Positions 1-9,852 of a DNA stretch of 64,000 nucleotides are shown piece by piece. This DNA comes from Paenibacillus marchantiophytorum (GTDB taxonomy: Bacteria > Bacillota > Bacilli > Paenibacillales > NBRC-103111). The DNA lies in contig NZ_BMHE01000005.1 of the NCBI RefSeq assembly GCF_014640555.1, positions 186,001-250,000 on the forward strand, in the 5' to 3' direction. The notes under the pieces were generated by a model that was not told the origin of the DNA, did no database searches, and saw nothing but the letters and a program-made list of their open reading frames with translations. Within the stretch, counting starts at the first letter, position 1. The number at the start of each line of letters is the position of its first letter. The position numbers and the translations under genes were made by a program.

Positions 1-2244
1 CCCGGTAAGGGTTTGACTGACTGTCGTCGCGCCTGTGCTGCTGCCGACTTGCAGTTCATACTGTCCATTCGTGTTGCGCACGACAGATGCCCCACTGCCA
101 GCAACCGTCCACGCAGTCAGGTTGCCGTTATTGAATCCTGGGTCAGCGATACCGGCCCCCTCGCCGTAATTCACTGCAGCATTCGCTGATGCTGCTCCTT
201 TGTAGATCACGTAAGCTTTATTCGCACTTGCCGGAATCGTGATCTGATTGCTGCTCACAGCGAGGTCACTGACGAATGCTCGGCCTTGATCCGAAAGCTG
301 ATACAGCTTCACGGTGCTCAGCCCCGCCCAGCTTGCGGGCAGTGTCCATGTCGTGCTGCCTGCAGCGGCATTCCAGTGGTACAGCTTATCTTCCGTTGCC
401 GGATTCCAAGGCAATAGATAAGCGCCGCCATTCAGTATCGTACGACCGTCTTTGGTAATCACGCGTGTTCCCCCAGCGTTGCTGACGGACACGTTATTTT
501 CCAAATTAATCGTGTTCGTCGTCCATTTCAACATTTTGAAATGCTGCAAATACTTCGTCGGCAAATCGGTCGCGAACGTCATATTGATCATTGTGTCGAA
601 GTTCGTTTTCCCTTGCCAGCCTTCATAAGCGGATAGCTCTGTGCCCCCGAGCAGCGGATCGCGGGCAATCCAGGTGTCCTTCTGGTGGTTGCGGATGAAA
701 CGGGCAATCTGGCTGTTAAAGCCCTTCGTATCGGAACCTCCATAGTTGTAGTCCACTGCCCAATGGTTCCAAATGCTGTTGTATTCATGGTCGGATGGGA
801 ATTCCGTCGCTAACGGCCACCCCAGCGAATTCACTTCGCGGGCGGCTTGACGGGAATCCCAGCCATTGCTTTGCCATACATCGATATAAATGTAACCCAA
901 ATTCGGCACTTGATTTTTGAGCTGCTGCAATCTGGCTAGACGGCTGCCGGAGGTGGAATCATAGCGTTTATTGATGTAATAAGACGCGTCCAGCCAATCC
1001 CAGCCTGCCGAATTTTTATTGACGAGCGTTTCATTAAAAGCCTGCGCCTCTGGATAGGATTCAGTAGCATTGATGTGTACACCGTACAAGGCGTTATAAG
1101 CGCTGCCTGCATTTACTAGCGTGTTCAAATCAGTCGCTCCGCCTTGCCGCTGACCGATATCTCCATAGTCCGGGTGCCCGGAATCATGGCCTTCGGAACC
1201 GTAGCCTTTGAGCAGGACCATTTGACCGAGGCCATCTGTCGCATTGTATACTTTCTTCGTCTCATCGAGCGTCTTCGTGAACGGGTTCGTTGCTTGACTG
1301 GCGAAGTTCATCGGAATACGCTGAACCACCAGATCCGGCACCTTGTCAGCCCCAACTGGATTGTTCATGATGCTGCGATACGCAATCGCGCCATCCTGCC
1401 AATCGACTTGGCTGTCCGCATTGGCGTCGCCGGTAATGACGACCTTAGCGCTCGGCAGCGGGTCCGTCGTCGTCATGACATTCGCGCGGTAAATCCAGGC
1501 ACCGCTCCATAGCCCCGTACGCGAGTAGCCTGTTTTGGCGACAGTTTGCTCCTTCACGCGTCCGTTATTGTCTGCACTTTCATAAACGGAATTCGTCCAC
1601 AGGCCGCCAGCAAGCTGATTCGTATTGACGAAGCCATACATGTAATCGACCGATGCAGCGTCCGCAGATGGCGTACCGGCTACCGACTTGATCGTATCCC
1701 CTGTGCCCGTGACAGCCGTGTACATCTTGTTGCCAGCGAAAGTTGCGCCACTTTGGGTGCTTCTAACCGAGAGTAAATTATGATTGCGAATTTCCAAAGT
1801 ATTCACTTTGGTCGTGCCATTCTCCGCAATATTCGTCACATCGAAAAGCAAAGTATTGCCAGCCACTTTCATTTGTACCGTAAGATCAATATTCAGCGAA
1901 GCGACTGTAAGCGTATACAAAGCAGTGTCTGCTGAAGGGGAAGAAAAGGAAACCGTTGGCGTGTACGCTGTGCCATTGATGTAAATCTGATTCAACGTGT
2001 CCTCCGACCCATAGAGAATAGCGCCATTAGCCAACCACGTGTATTGACTTACCTTGGGGAACGTCGTGTCCACCTCCACGCTAAGCACCGATGAGGTGAT
2101 CGATTGTGAAGCTGCGCTTGCCGTGCCGTACACCACTTTGGCAAGGGGTTCAATCCCGGCAGATCCAACCTGCAGCGCCATCAGCGCAGACAGGGCCAAA
2201 CTCATTTTCCAGGTTAAACGACCTCTTCGACCTTTTTGATTCAT
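1..2244 (-). CDS. Secreted endo-alpha-N-acetylgalactosaminidase, GH101 (3' end outside window)
   Basis: Releases core-1 disaccharide (Gal-beta-1,3-GalNAc) from O-glycosylated proteins outside the cell. 748 codons are open from an ATG at 2244 preceded by GGGAGGAT; the C-terminus lies beyond base 1. A basic N-terminus and hydrophobic stretch ending near residue 45 form a signal peptide. An N-terminal beta-rich part is followed from about residue 280 by the catalytic barrel (DWQDG). The GH101 hallmarks are visible: IDVW with Asp455 as likely nucleophile, ATEFP with Glu481 as likely acid/base, then HWAVD, YGG, FIRNHQKD and YEGWQGK, matching the order I recall from the Streptococcus pneumoniae enzyme. 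The last ~50 residues (PGFNNGNLTAWTV) start a galactose-binding-like module. It is the last visible gene of the importer/regulator locus upstream, which suggests the released disaccharide is its substrate. Family assignment is strong; the in vivo substrate is inference. Confidence 0.9.
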   Translation of the reverse strand, partial: MNQKGRRGRLTWKMSLALSALMALQVGSAGIEPLAKVVYGTASAASQSITSSVLSVEVDTTFPKVSQYTWLANGAILYGSEDTLNQIYINGTAYTPTVSFSSPSADTALYTLTVASLNIDLTVQMKVAGNTLLFDVTNIAENGTTKVNTLEIRNHNLLSVRSTQSGATFAGNKMYTAVTGTGDTIKSVAGTPSADAASVDYMYGFVNTNQLAGGLWTNSVYESADNNGRVKEQTVAKTGYSRTGLWSGAWIYRANVMTTTDPLPSAKVVITGDANADSQVDWQDGAIAYRSIMNNPVGADKVPDLVVQRIPMNFASQATNPFTKTLDETKKVYNATDGLGQMVLLKGYGSEGHDSGHPDYGDIGQRQGGATDLNTLVNAGSAYNALYGVHINATESYPEAQAFNETLVNKNSAGWDWLDASYYINKRYDSTSGSRLARLQQLKNQVPNLGYIYIDVWQSNGWDSRQAAREVNSLGWPLATEFPSDHEYNSIWNHWAVDYNYGGSDTKGFNSQIARFIRNHQKDTWIARDPLLGGTELSAYEGWQGKTNFDTMINMTFATDLPTKYLQHFKMLKWTTNTINLENNVSVSNAGGTRVITKDGRTILNGGAYLLPWNPATEDKLYHWNAAAGSTTWTLPASWAGLSTVKLYQLSDQGRAFVSDLAVSSNQITIPASANKAYVIYKGAASANAAVNYGEGAGIADPGFNNGNLTAWTVAGSGASVVRNTNGQYELQVGSSTGATTVSQTLTG

Positions 2245-2368
2245 TAATTCATCCTCCCTTTCAACTATGATCGACTTCCCCCTTACTATATCACTGATTT
2301 TATGGACAAATAATTGATACATTTTGTTATTCCTTGATGTTTTTTGACTGATTTATTGGAGCCCATAC

Positions 2369-4021
2369 CTACTCTTTTCTCAAACTCTCCCGGTAGGCCT
2401 TGGGACTATGTCCCGTCATTTTTTTGAAAATGCGGCTGAAATGCTCAGGATTGAGATACCCGATCTGCTCGGAAATATCCGAGATCCGGCTCCCCATCTC
2501 CAGCAGTCGCTTCGCTTCATCGATTCGCAGCTTCGTCAAATAGTGGATGAAATTACAGCCCACTTCTTTCACAAACTGCTTGCTCAAATAACTCTCGCTC
2601 ACACCCACCATCTCGCTGATCAGCGACTGGTTGACCTCCTCGCGATAATGCATGTCGAGAAACTTCTTGGCGCTGGCAATTGGCGTGCTGAAACGAACTG
2701 CATGAACATCGAGATTGCCGTGAATAACCTTGTGAGACCGCATAAGAAGCTGACTGACATAATGAAGTGTCTCGTCGAGCGTCTCCAGTTGCTTAATGGC
2801 CTCGAAGGGATTTAGCTGCGAGGGCTGTACTTCTTCAATGCGAATGTCTTTGGCATACAGAATCGCCCCCAATTCCCACAGCACATCTCCAAAGTAAGAT
2901 CGCAGCTTCTCAGGAAGCTCCTGCCTCGCCCCCTGCAATCGCTTCGTTAATTGCTCATACACATGAACCCACTGGCTTCCGTCCGCCTGCCTCAAAGCTG
3001 GCAGCAATGCCAGCCTGTCAGCCTTCAAATCCTCCCACAATGCTTGATGCCGAGCCTCCTTCAAGCCGTGCGCAGCGGTCATCGCGGACTCCCGGTAAAA
3101 GAGCTTGCCCAAGCCCTCATAATAACTCCGCCCAGCCAACTGACGGGCCTGAACATACAAGCGGCTCCACTGTAGGAAGCCACTGGCCAGGTCACTAATG
3201 CCCACCGAAACGGAGGCATTCACATATTGCAGCAAGCGCGTCTGAATCATCGTCAGCGCGCTGTGAATTTTGGCCCTTATCGCTGATTCGCTGCGTTCTT
3301 GCGGGAACACGCACATCAGCACATATTCACCTGCCTCCCGGCGAACGATTTCATGAGAAATCGCCATTTCCTGAAGCACCGTCTGCATCGTTTGCTGGAT
3401 AAAACCATGGGTCTTGGTCGTATCGCTTCCTCTTTCCGTCTGAATGACAATTGCCATCTCATTCGTTTCCTGTGACAACTCGCTGCCCGAAGCGGCCAAG
3501 TGTTCGAACGCCTCCGCCTTCTTCTCCTGATGCGGATCAAGCAGTTTTTGCAATAAAGCATCCTTATCTGGAAAAGACAAAGCGTGCAGGCCCGTCTGCC
3601 CCATGATTTCGCTCGACGGCTCCCCGCCCAATTGCTCTAATTCCTTGACTGCCTTGGCGATAACGGGGGCGATATGCTCCTCATCCATATCCACTTTGAC
3701 GATGTAATCGAGCGCTCCCAAGAGGAAAGCTTCCCTCACATAGCTATAATCACTATAGGCGCTCAGTGTAATAGGAATTGGCCGCTTCATCAGAGAGATC
3801 GAGTCACGCACCGCTTTCAGAAGCTCAATGCCGTTCATTCGGGGCATCTGGATATCCACGAGGAGCAGGTCGATGTGGCCATGCTGCTTCAGCAGCGCGA
3901 ACGCTTCGACACCGTCACCCGCTTCACAGACAATTTCGATATGGAAAGCTTGCCAATCAATTAAATGATGCAAGGCTAAGCGAACTAACGGTTCATCATC
4001 GACAATCATCATCTTGTACAC
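2369..4021 (-). CDS. YesN-type response regulator, REC plus AraC HTH
   Basis: Transcription regulator of a two-component system, 550 aa, starting at GTG 4021 behind a GGGGGGA site. The receiver domain occupies about residues 1-125, with acidic residues D9/D10, phosphoacceptor D56 (LLLVDIQMP) and K107 region. A long middle part of ~300 residues of unknown function is usual for long YesN proteins. The C-terminal ~100 residues form the two AraC helix-turn-helix motifs (ISEMVGVSESYLSKQF and ISEQIGYLNPEHFSRIF). It lies between the permease genes and the GH101 gene on the same strand, so it is the likely partner of the sensor kinase at 7303-9099 and the likely activator of the importer and glycosidase. 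Confidence 0.9.
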   Translation of the reverse strand: MYKMMIVDDEPLVRLALHHLIDWQAFHIEIVCEAGDGVEAFALLKQHGHIDLLLVDIQMPRMNGIELLKAVRDSISLMKRPIPITLSAYSDYSYVREAFLLGALDYIVKVDMDEEHIAPVIAKAVKELEQLGGEPSSEIMGQTGLHALSFPDKDALLQKLLDPHQEKKAEAFEHLAASGSELSQETNEMAIVIQTERGSDTTKTHGFIQQTMQTVLQEMAISHEIVRREAGEYVLMCVFPQERSESAIRAKIHSALTMIQTRLLQYVNASVSVGISDLASGFLQWSRLYVQARQLAGRSYYEGLGKLFYRESAMTAAHGLKEARHQALWEDLKADRLALLPALRQADGSQWVHVYEQLTKRLQGARQELPEKLRSYFGDVLWELGAILYAKDIRIEEVQPSQLNPFEAIKQLETLDETLHYVSQLLMRSHKVIHGNLDVHAVRFSTPIASAKKFLDMHYREEVNQSLISEMVGVSESYLSKQFVKEVGCNFIHYLTKLRIDEAKRLLEMGSRISDISEQIGYLNPEHFSRIFKKMTGHSPKAYRESLRKE

Positions 4022-4068
4022 GGAAGTCCCCCCTCATACAGAAGTTCGTCTGTCTAATTGCCTGACGG

Positions 4069-4920
4069 CTACCCTTTCACGGCGCCATCCATTAACCCTT
4101 TGAAGATGAATCTCTGAAACACGATATAGAACAGCACACTAGGCAGCAGGACAAGAATAATTCCCGCACAGAGCGCTACGAGATCGGACGTTCTCTCACC
4201 GACAAAAGCCATTAAAGCCGTCGGCAATGTCGCCAATTCCTTCTTGGGCATATATAAATTTTGCAAATAAATATCATTCATGATCGTCACGCTTTTGAGA
4301 ATGCCAAGTGTTGCCGTTGCTGGCAGCAGCAGCGGGAAAATAATTGACCAAAACACACGGAAGTACGAAGCCCCGTCCATCATTGCGCTTTCATCGAGCT
4401 GTGCCGATATCTTTTCGAGAAATTGAATGTAAATATAGATTTGCATAATGTCCGTACCTACATAGATAATCAGCGGAGCCCCCAGCGTATTGTATAAATG
4501 CATCGAATGAATGAGCTGAAAGCGCGCAATTTCCGTTGTGTAGGTCGGGATAATCATCGAAACGAGAAACAGCAGGAGAATGACCTTTTTAAATTTAAAA
4601 TCGAATCGGTTGAGCACAAAGGCCGTCATCGTGCCGAGCAAGGCATTCCCTGCCATACTTACGACCACCATAACAAACGTATTGCGCAAACCGAGCAAAA
4701 TATGACCTTCATTGAAGGCTTTGACATAATTCTCGAAATGAAAGAAATTTTTTGGCAATGAAAATGGTGAGGTGGCTCCCAGCTCTGCATTCGTCTTGAA
4801 CGAACCGAAAACAACGAGAAGAATCGGAATAAACACGATCAAGCACATCGTAATAAAGAGTATATAGTAGAGCACGTTACTGAGCAATTGACGTTTACTT
4901 GCCGCAAGTGAAGTTTCCAT
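4069..4920 (-). CDS. ABC sugar importer permease, MalG/UgpE type
   Basis: Inner-membrane permease of a CUT1-type carbohydrate ABC importer, 283 aa with about six membrane segments. The ATPase-coupling EAA loop is visible as ESAMMDGASYFRVFWSIIFP near residues 178-197. Its ATG overlaps the stop of the preceding permease as TAATG at 4918-4922, indicating translational coupling. No ATPase gene is in the locus, so it presumably uses a shared MsmX-like ATPase encoded elsewhere, as is common in Firmicutes. Substrate is inferred from the GH101 neighbour. Confidence 0.9.
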   Translation of the reverse strand: METSLAASKRQLLSNVLYYILFITMCLIVFIPILLVVFGSFKTNAELGATSPFSLPKNFFHFENYVKAFNEGHILLGLRNTFVMVVVSMAGNALLGTMTAFVLNRFDFKFKKVILLLFLVSMIIPTYTTEIARFQLIHSMHLYNTLGAPLIIYVGTDIMQIYIYIQFLEKISAQLDESAMMDGASYFRVFWSIIFPLLLPATATLGILKSVTIMNDIYLQNLYMPKKELATLPTALMAFVGERTSDLVALCAGIILVLLPSVLFYIVFQRFIFKGLMDGAVKG

Positions 4921-5801
4921 TATGACTCGCTCCGATCTTTAATGATCCAATTTTGCAAAGATGAGAATCCGATGATCAGGATCAGAAGACTAACCGCCAT
5001 CGCTGAAGCGAGACCGTAATTATTGTAGGTAAATGCGGTTTGCAGGGAAAATAAACCAAACGTTGAGCTCGCTGTTCCTGGCCCGCCGCCTGTCATGACA
5101 TAAGGAATATCATACTGCAGCAGTGCGCCCGAGATGTTCAGGAACAGAATAATTTCCATCACGCGACGAATGCCTGGCAGTGTAATGTGGCGCAGCTGCG
5201 TCCAGAAACCAGCTCCATCCATCTTAGCTGCTTCATATAGATCTGTCGGAATCGACTGCAAACCGGCCAGCATGAGAATAATATGAACACCGCTAAAGCG
5301 CCATACCGATACGGCGACCAGCGAGTAATTGACAACGTTCAAGTTGCTTAGCCAACCAGTGATGAGCGACTCCAGCCCCACTGCTTTGAGCAGCTCATTA
5401 AGCGGCCCATTGACCGGATTATAAATGTAGCTAAACATATAGGCGACAGCAATACCGTTAATGATATAGGGCATAAGCACCGTAAAGCGAAAAAACGAGC
5501 TTCCACGAATGGTGCGATTGAGCAGCACCGCCGTCATTAATTCCACAGGAATGAAGAGGAGATGGATGACAAAATAAATCCCATTGTTGCCGATCGCTTT
5601 CCAAGCATCCGGAAAATCAAAGATTAACTTGCTGTAGTTATCCCAACCTATATATTTCAAGCTCTCACTGTATCCATCCCAATTCGTAAAGCTGTACCGA
5701 AACAGTTGAAACGTCGGATAGATCAGGAATAAGAGCATGAGCGCTACAGGAACAAATAAGAATGACCCTATAATAATTTTTTTCTGCAAGGTGTAACTCA
5801 T
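4920..5801 (-). CDS. ABC sugar importer permease, MalF/UgpA type
   Basis: First permease of the importer, 293 aa from ATG 5801. This start is preferred over an upstream in-frame TTG at 5834 because AGGAG sits 8 nt before it. Six membrane segments are apparent, and the EAA loop reads DLYEAAKMDGAGFWTQLRHI near residues 190-209. It follows the binding-protein gene, separated from it by a strong hairpin (5837-5869), and ends in a one-base overlap with the second permease. Family confident; transported sugar not visible from sequence. Confidence 0.9.
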   Translation of the reverse strand: MSYTLQKKIIIGSFLFVPVALMLLFLIYPTFQLFRYSFTNWDGYSESLKYIGWDNYSKLIFDFPDAWKAIGNNGIYFVIHLLFIPVELMTAVLLNRTIRGSSFFRFTVLMPYIINGIAVAYMFSYIYNPVNGPLNELLKAVGLESLITGWLSNLNVVNYSLVAVSVWRFSGVHIILMLAGLQSIPTDLYEAAKMDGAGFWTQLRHITLPGIRRVMEIILFLNISGALLQYDIPYVMTGGGPGTASSTFGLFSLQTAFTYNNYGLASAMAVSLLILIIGFSSLQNWIIKDRSES

Positions 5802-5830
5802 TTCACTCACTCCTAAACTCTCTATTGATG

Positions 5831-5869
5831 ACAAAAGGGTACTATTCCGTCTTGCTCAAATAGTACCCT
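5831..5869 (-). terminator. Intra-operon hairpin/attenuator after the binding-protein gene
   Basis: Read on the minus strand, GGGTACTATT and AATAGTACCC pair over 10 perfect base pairs around a 13-nt loop and are followed by TTTTGT. It lies between the binding-protein stop (5879) and the first permease start (5801). Such partial terminators and 3'-stabilising stems commonly make binding protein exceed permease in importer operons. Confidence 0.75.
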
Positions 5870-5878
5870 CTATGGTCC

Positions 5879-7198
5879 TTACTTCGCTGCGGAATCGATC
5901 GCTTTCTTCCACTTATCGTTTAATTCTTTCTCAACCCCATCAAGCGGTTTGCCTGCAAAGATACTTTGAGCTGCTTTTTTCGGATCGAATTGCGCTGCTG
6001 CGCTCACTTTCGCGTATGTTTCATCGGTTCCATAGTAAATGAATGGTTTGTACGGATTCGTCGTCGTCCATTTATTGAAAAATGGCAGCTCCGCTGTCAC
6101 ACCGTTCACCGTAGAGAACTGTTGTAATTTATTAATAAACGGCGTATACACGTCTTTGCTGAACATCCACTCATAGAATGCTTTCGCTTCTTCCACGTTC
6201 TTGGAATTCTTGTTGATCCCGACGTTCATGTCGGACATCATAATCGATTGTACATCCGCGCTTTTCGCGTCGTTGAATGGCAGTGGGAATACGCCCAAAT
6301 CGTCGTCCGCTTTCACCTTTTCCATGTAGGAAGCATAATACCATTGGCCCAAGGCGATCATTGCAGATTGCTTGGCTTCGAACGATTGCGTCGATTGGTC
6401 GAAAGAGACGGAAAGAGCGTCTGGACCTGCATACTTCTTATCTGCGATTTCCTTGATGACTTTGCCTATTTTATCAAATGTGCTGCCAGCAGCGAACGGC
6501 GCCGGATTCTTGGCTAGATTAGCCAAATACTGCTCATCACCGGATAAGATATGCGGGCCAAACTCCATCAGCGGATAGAAGGTCCAATCATCCTTGCCGC
6601 CGATCGCGAGCGGTGTGTATTTGCTGCTTGCTTTGACCTTTTCCAAGACCGCCATGAATTCTGGAAACGTTTTCGGAACTTCAATGCCTAATTCCTTGAA
6701 CATACTTGGATGGTAGTACACGAATTCCGAGAAGGAAACGAGCGGCACACCTAGCACTTTGCCATCCACTTTAGTCGGATACTTGTTGTTCTTCACCGCA
6801 TTCAAATCATCCAAAGGCAGCAAAGCTTGCTTGTAAATTTGGAAATGCACAGGCTTTAAATACATCAGATCCGGCAAATCGTTAGCCGCCAATCTAACTT
6901 TCAGGTATTGCCCTCCATTGTCAGGCACTTTCTCCACTTCAACGGAGACGTTAGGTTTCACCTTCGTGTACTCTTTGACCTTCTCCGTCCAGAACTCCAG
7001 GTCCGCCTTGGTGTCCCACATTGCCAGCTTCAGCTTCACAGGTTCTGCCGGCTTCACTGTTTGTGCGGCTTTCGTCGCATCGGGAGCTGCGCTCGCCGGC
7101 GTTGATGTTGCTGTCTGTTTATCGCCGCAACCTGTCAATGCCGTCATCGCTACGACCCCAATCAAAGCCAATGAACTTACCCATTTTCGTTTACGCAT
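5879..7198 (-). CDS. Sugar ABC transporter solute-binding lipoprotein
   Basis: Extracellular substrate receptor of the importer, 439 aa, SBP_bac_1-like. The ATG at 7198 is chosen because GGAGG lies 8 nt upstream; a TTG at 7222 would add eight residues ahead of the signal. The signal MRKRKWVSSL...MTALTGC has a lipobox (LTGC, Cys24), so the protein is lipid-anchored. A low-complexity Thr/Ala/Pro linker follows, then the two-lobed binding domain with the typical VKLKLAMWDTKAD start. It sits directly after the sensor kinase gene. A galacto-N-biose-like ligand is suggested only by the GH101 neighbour. Confidence 0.9.
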   Translation of the reverse strand: MRKRKWVSSLALIGVVAMTALTGCGDKQTATSTPASAAPDATKAAQTVKPAEPVKLKLAMWDTKADLEFWTEKVKEYTKVKPNVSVEVEKVPDNGGQYLKVRLAANDLPDLMYLKPVHFQIYKQALLPLDDLNAVKNNKYPTKVDGKVLGVPLVSFSEFVYYHPSMFKELGIEVPKTFPEFMAVLEKVKASSKYTPLAIGGKDDWTFYPLMEFGPHILSGDEQYLANLAKNPAPFAAGSTFDKIGKVIKEIADKKYAGPDALSVSFDQSTQSFEAKQSAMIALGQWYYASYMEKVKADDDLGVFPLPFNDAKSADVQSIMMSDMNVGINKNSKNVEEAKAFYEWMFSKDVYTPFINKLQQFSTVNGVTAELPFFNKWTTTNPYKPFIYYGTDETYAKVSAAAQFDPKKAAQSIFAGKPLDGVEKELNDKWKKAIDSAAK

Positions 7199-7302
7199 CG
7201 CTTGACCCTCCACGTGTTGCAAGATTAGGTTGTTTGTACCTTGGATTAATCATAATCGATGAATACCGACAGCCGAATGATCGATTTTGCCCAATCCTTG
7301 AT

Positions 7303-9099
7303 CTATTTTGAACTAAAATCAAACGCTTCATCCTGACTGCGAATAACGGGAACGACGATTTCCACCCTTGTCCCGGTCGGTTCCAGACGTTCGATGGTCA
7401 CTCCGTATTCCGCTCCATAGTGCAGAACAATCCGTTGATGAACATTCAGAATCCCCATGCCGCTGAACGTATAATCTTGATCCGAGGACGCGAGCTTCTC
7501 GATCTGTTCATCCGAAATCCCCATGCCATTGTCGGCAATAACGATCCCAAGACGCTCTCCCAGCTTATGAATTTCGATCGTAATCATCCCGTTCGTTTCT
7601 TTGCTTACCAAGCCGTGGGTAATCGCATTCTCCAGAATCGGCTGCAGCAGCAGCTTCAAAATGTAGAAGGACGTCGCGGCTGGATCGACCACCCACTGCA
7701 CTTCGAATTTATTGCCGTAACGCGTTTCCATGATGAAAATATACTGCTTCAAATTCTCGATTTCATCGGCAAGCAAGGTCAAGCTTCCCCCGCGATTGAA
7801 AGACGAAGACACGAGGCGAATGAGCGCCTGCGTCATATTGCGGATATTGTCCACGCCGCTGATGATCGCCATAAGCTTGATTGAGTTCAGCGTATTAATG
7901 AGAAAATGAGGATTAATCTGCGACTGCATAGCAGCAAATTCCGCCTTCTGCTTCGCTTTCTCCTGCAGCTCCGTTTCTCTAATCAGCAGCTTGATTTGAT
8001 CCATCATATGATTGAACGTACGTCCGAGGGTCACTGTTTCCGCGCTGCCGGACGCCTCGATCTTCGTATTGAGATTGCCGTCCATAACACGGGACATCTT
8101 CACCACTAACACGTGGATCGGCTTCATTAACTTGTGCAGCAGATAAAAAGAAATGAACAAAAATACAACGATGACAACAGCCGTTGCGAATAAAATCAAT
8201 TGATAAATGCTGCGATAATTGGCCGTCAACTCACTGTATGGGATCTTGTAGACCACCTTCCAGTCGGCAATGCCAACCGTCGCATAAGTGACCAGCATCT
8301 TCTCTCCGCGAATCGTCGCGACGAAGTTGCCTTCACGCTGCGCACTGATCCGGCTCATCAGCGAGGCATCTAGTTCCTGCTCATCTGGAGGAATATTGTA
8401 GCTTGAAGCGATCACTTCGCCCTCGGCGGTAAGAATTCGAAAAGCGGATGAGCCGCTAATCGGATTTTGCCACAGCATTTTCTCGAAATAGTCCCTGCTG
8501 AATACAAAATAAATAAAATCGATATCATGCAGCATTTGATAATAACTCGGTCTAATCGTCGTCACAATGCTGGCCGCATCCGGTGAACCATACAGCACAC
8601 CCATTTGCTTGCCTATGAAATGCACATGGTCCTGCTCGGTGATCGTAGCGGGGTACCAGTCCATTTTGCGCAGCGTCATATCGCTGACTGCCAAATCCTT
8701 CAGATACGAATAGCTGCCTCCGCCCTTGAAGAAGAAATTGACCGACTGTACCCTCCCTGACATGGATGAGCTGTATTTGCCAAGCGCCTTCGAAAGGTCA
8801 TTGTAATAGGGCTGACGTTCATTCGAGCTGGACTCGTGCAGCAAGGTCGCCGTTTCTAGCACCTCGGTGTCCATGCCAACAGCCGCCGAAAAGGTGACGA
8901 CATTATTGATTTCCTGCTCAATCGAATATTTAACGGCGTGAAGCGTCTGCTGCGTTCGATCCGTCGTCTGCTGAATGAGATCTCGCTTGTAGACTTGCAG
9001 AATCATCGTAGAGATAGTGAGAATCGGCAGCACTACCATCGTAAACAATAAAATATATAACGTCGTCGACGTTCTCCATGGCTTTTTCAATAGCTTCAT
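7303..9099 (-). CDS. YesM-type sensor histidine kinase
   Basis: Membrane sensor kinase, 598 aa. TM1 is about residues 12-34, followed by a ~260-residue extracellular Cache-like sensor, TM2 about 299-323, then HAMP. The His_kinase domain carries QINPHF with phospho-accepting His398, and the HATPase has the N box (QPILENAITHG, Asn491) and the G box DNGMGIS (523-529). The absence of a classical HisKA dimerisation box is normal for this family. It is the first gene of the minus-strand locus, divergent from the cupin gene; the 165-bp gap to that gene should hold both promoters. The probable partner is the regulator at 2369-4021. Confidence 0.9.
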   Translation of the reverse strand: MKLLKKPWRTSTTLYILLFTMVVLPILTISTMILQVYKRDLIQQTTDRTQQTLHAVKYSIEQEINNVVTFSAAVGMDTEVLETATLLHESSSNERQPYYNDLSKALGKYSSSMSGRVQSVNFFFKGGGSYSYLKDLAVSDMTLRKMDWYPATITEQDHVHFIGKQMGVLYGSPDAASIVTTIRPSYYQMLHDIDFIYFVFSRDYFEKMLWQNPISGSSAFRILTAEGEVIASSYNIPPDEQELDASLMSRISAQREGNFVATIRGEKMLVTYATVGIADWKVVYKIPYSELTANYRSIYQLILFATAVVIVVFLFISFYLLHKLMKPIHVLVVKMSRVMDGNLNTKIEASGSAETVTLGRTFNHMMDQIKLLIRETELQEKAKQKAEFAAMQSQINPHFLINTLNSIKLMAIISGVDNIRNMTQALIRLVSSSFNRGGSLTLLADEIENLKQYIFIMETRYGNKFEVQWVVDPAATSFYILKLLLQPILENAITHGLVSKETNGMITIEIHKLGERLGIVIADNGMGISDEQIEKLASSDQDYTFSGMGILNVHQRIVLHYGAEYGVTIERLEPTGTRVEIVVPVIRSQDEAFDFSSK

Positions 9100-9264
9100 A
9101 CGCGCGACCTCCCCATAATTGACATAATCATAGCATAAGTCGGAACTCTACTAGCCTATGAAAATGTAATGAAACTTTCACACTGTATTTTCATAGAATC
9201 GTTTATAATAGTTGGATGCTAGGCAAAAGGTAACACTAATTCTCACAAAAAAAGGAATGATCCT

Positions 9265-9786
9265 ATGGTATCAACAAGTCCTGAATACTGGATTTCCAAA
9301 CTTGAATTAATCGCTCATCCCGAAGGCGGTTATTATAAAAGATCGTATCAAGCCGAGGAAACCGTTACAGACAAGGAATTATCTGTTCAATTTAATGGTC
9401 AACGCTTGCTGTATACAAGCATCTATTTCCTCCTGCAGTCCCATGATGTTTCGCACTTTCACCGCTTGAAATCAGATGAATTATGGTACTTTCATGCTGG
9501 AAGCCCATTAACCATTCACGTCATTCACGAAAATGGCAGCTATGAGGAAGTCAAGCTAGGAATGAATTTGGACAAAGGGGAATCGCTGCAATATTTGGTT
9601 CCCAAGAATTCCATCTTTGGTTCCTCCGTTATGGAAAAGGACACGTTCTCCCTGGTTGGCTGTATGGTTGCTCCTGGATTTGATTTTCAGGATTTTGAGT
9701 TGTTCACGCAAGATGAGCTGTTGGCGCAGTATCCTCAGCACCAAGAGATTATTAAACGATTGGCTTATGAGCTGATTCCGGTTTAA
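9265..9786 (+). CDS. DUF985 cupin-family protein
   Basis: A 173-aa single-domain protein of the Cupin_5 (DUF985) family, with opening LELIAHPEGGYYKRSYQ, central HFHRLKSDELWYFHAGSPL and late LVGCMVAPGFDFQDFELF, all characteristic of the family. The conserved His/Glu residues could hold a metal or sugar, but no reaction is established for most members. ATG 9265 follows AAAGGAATGATCCT. It is single-gene and divergent from the importer locus. A TATAAT at about 9209-9214 could be its -10 element. Confidence 0.85.
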   Translation: MVSTSPEYWISKLELIAHPEGGYYKRSYQAEETVTDKELSVQFNGQRLLYTSIYFLLQSHDVSHFHRLKSDELWYFHAGSPLTIHVIHENGSYEEVKLGMNLDKGESLQYLVPKNSIFGSSVMEKDTFSLVGCMVAPGFDFQDFELFTQDELLAQYPQHQEIIKRLAYELIPV

Positions 9787-9852
9787 ATTAGGAAGCAGGA
9801 CAACCATGGCTTCGCCGGTTTGAGTTTAACTTCTTACAAGCGACAAATCCTA

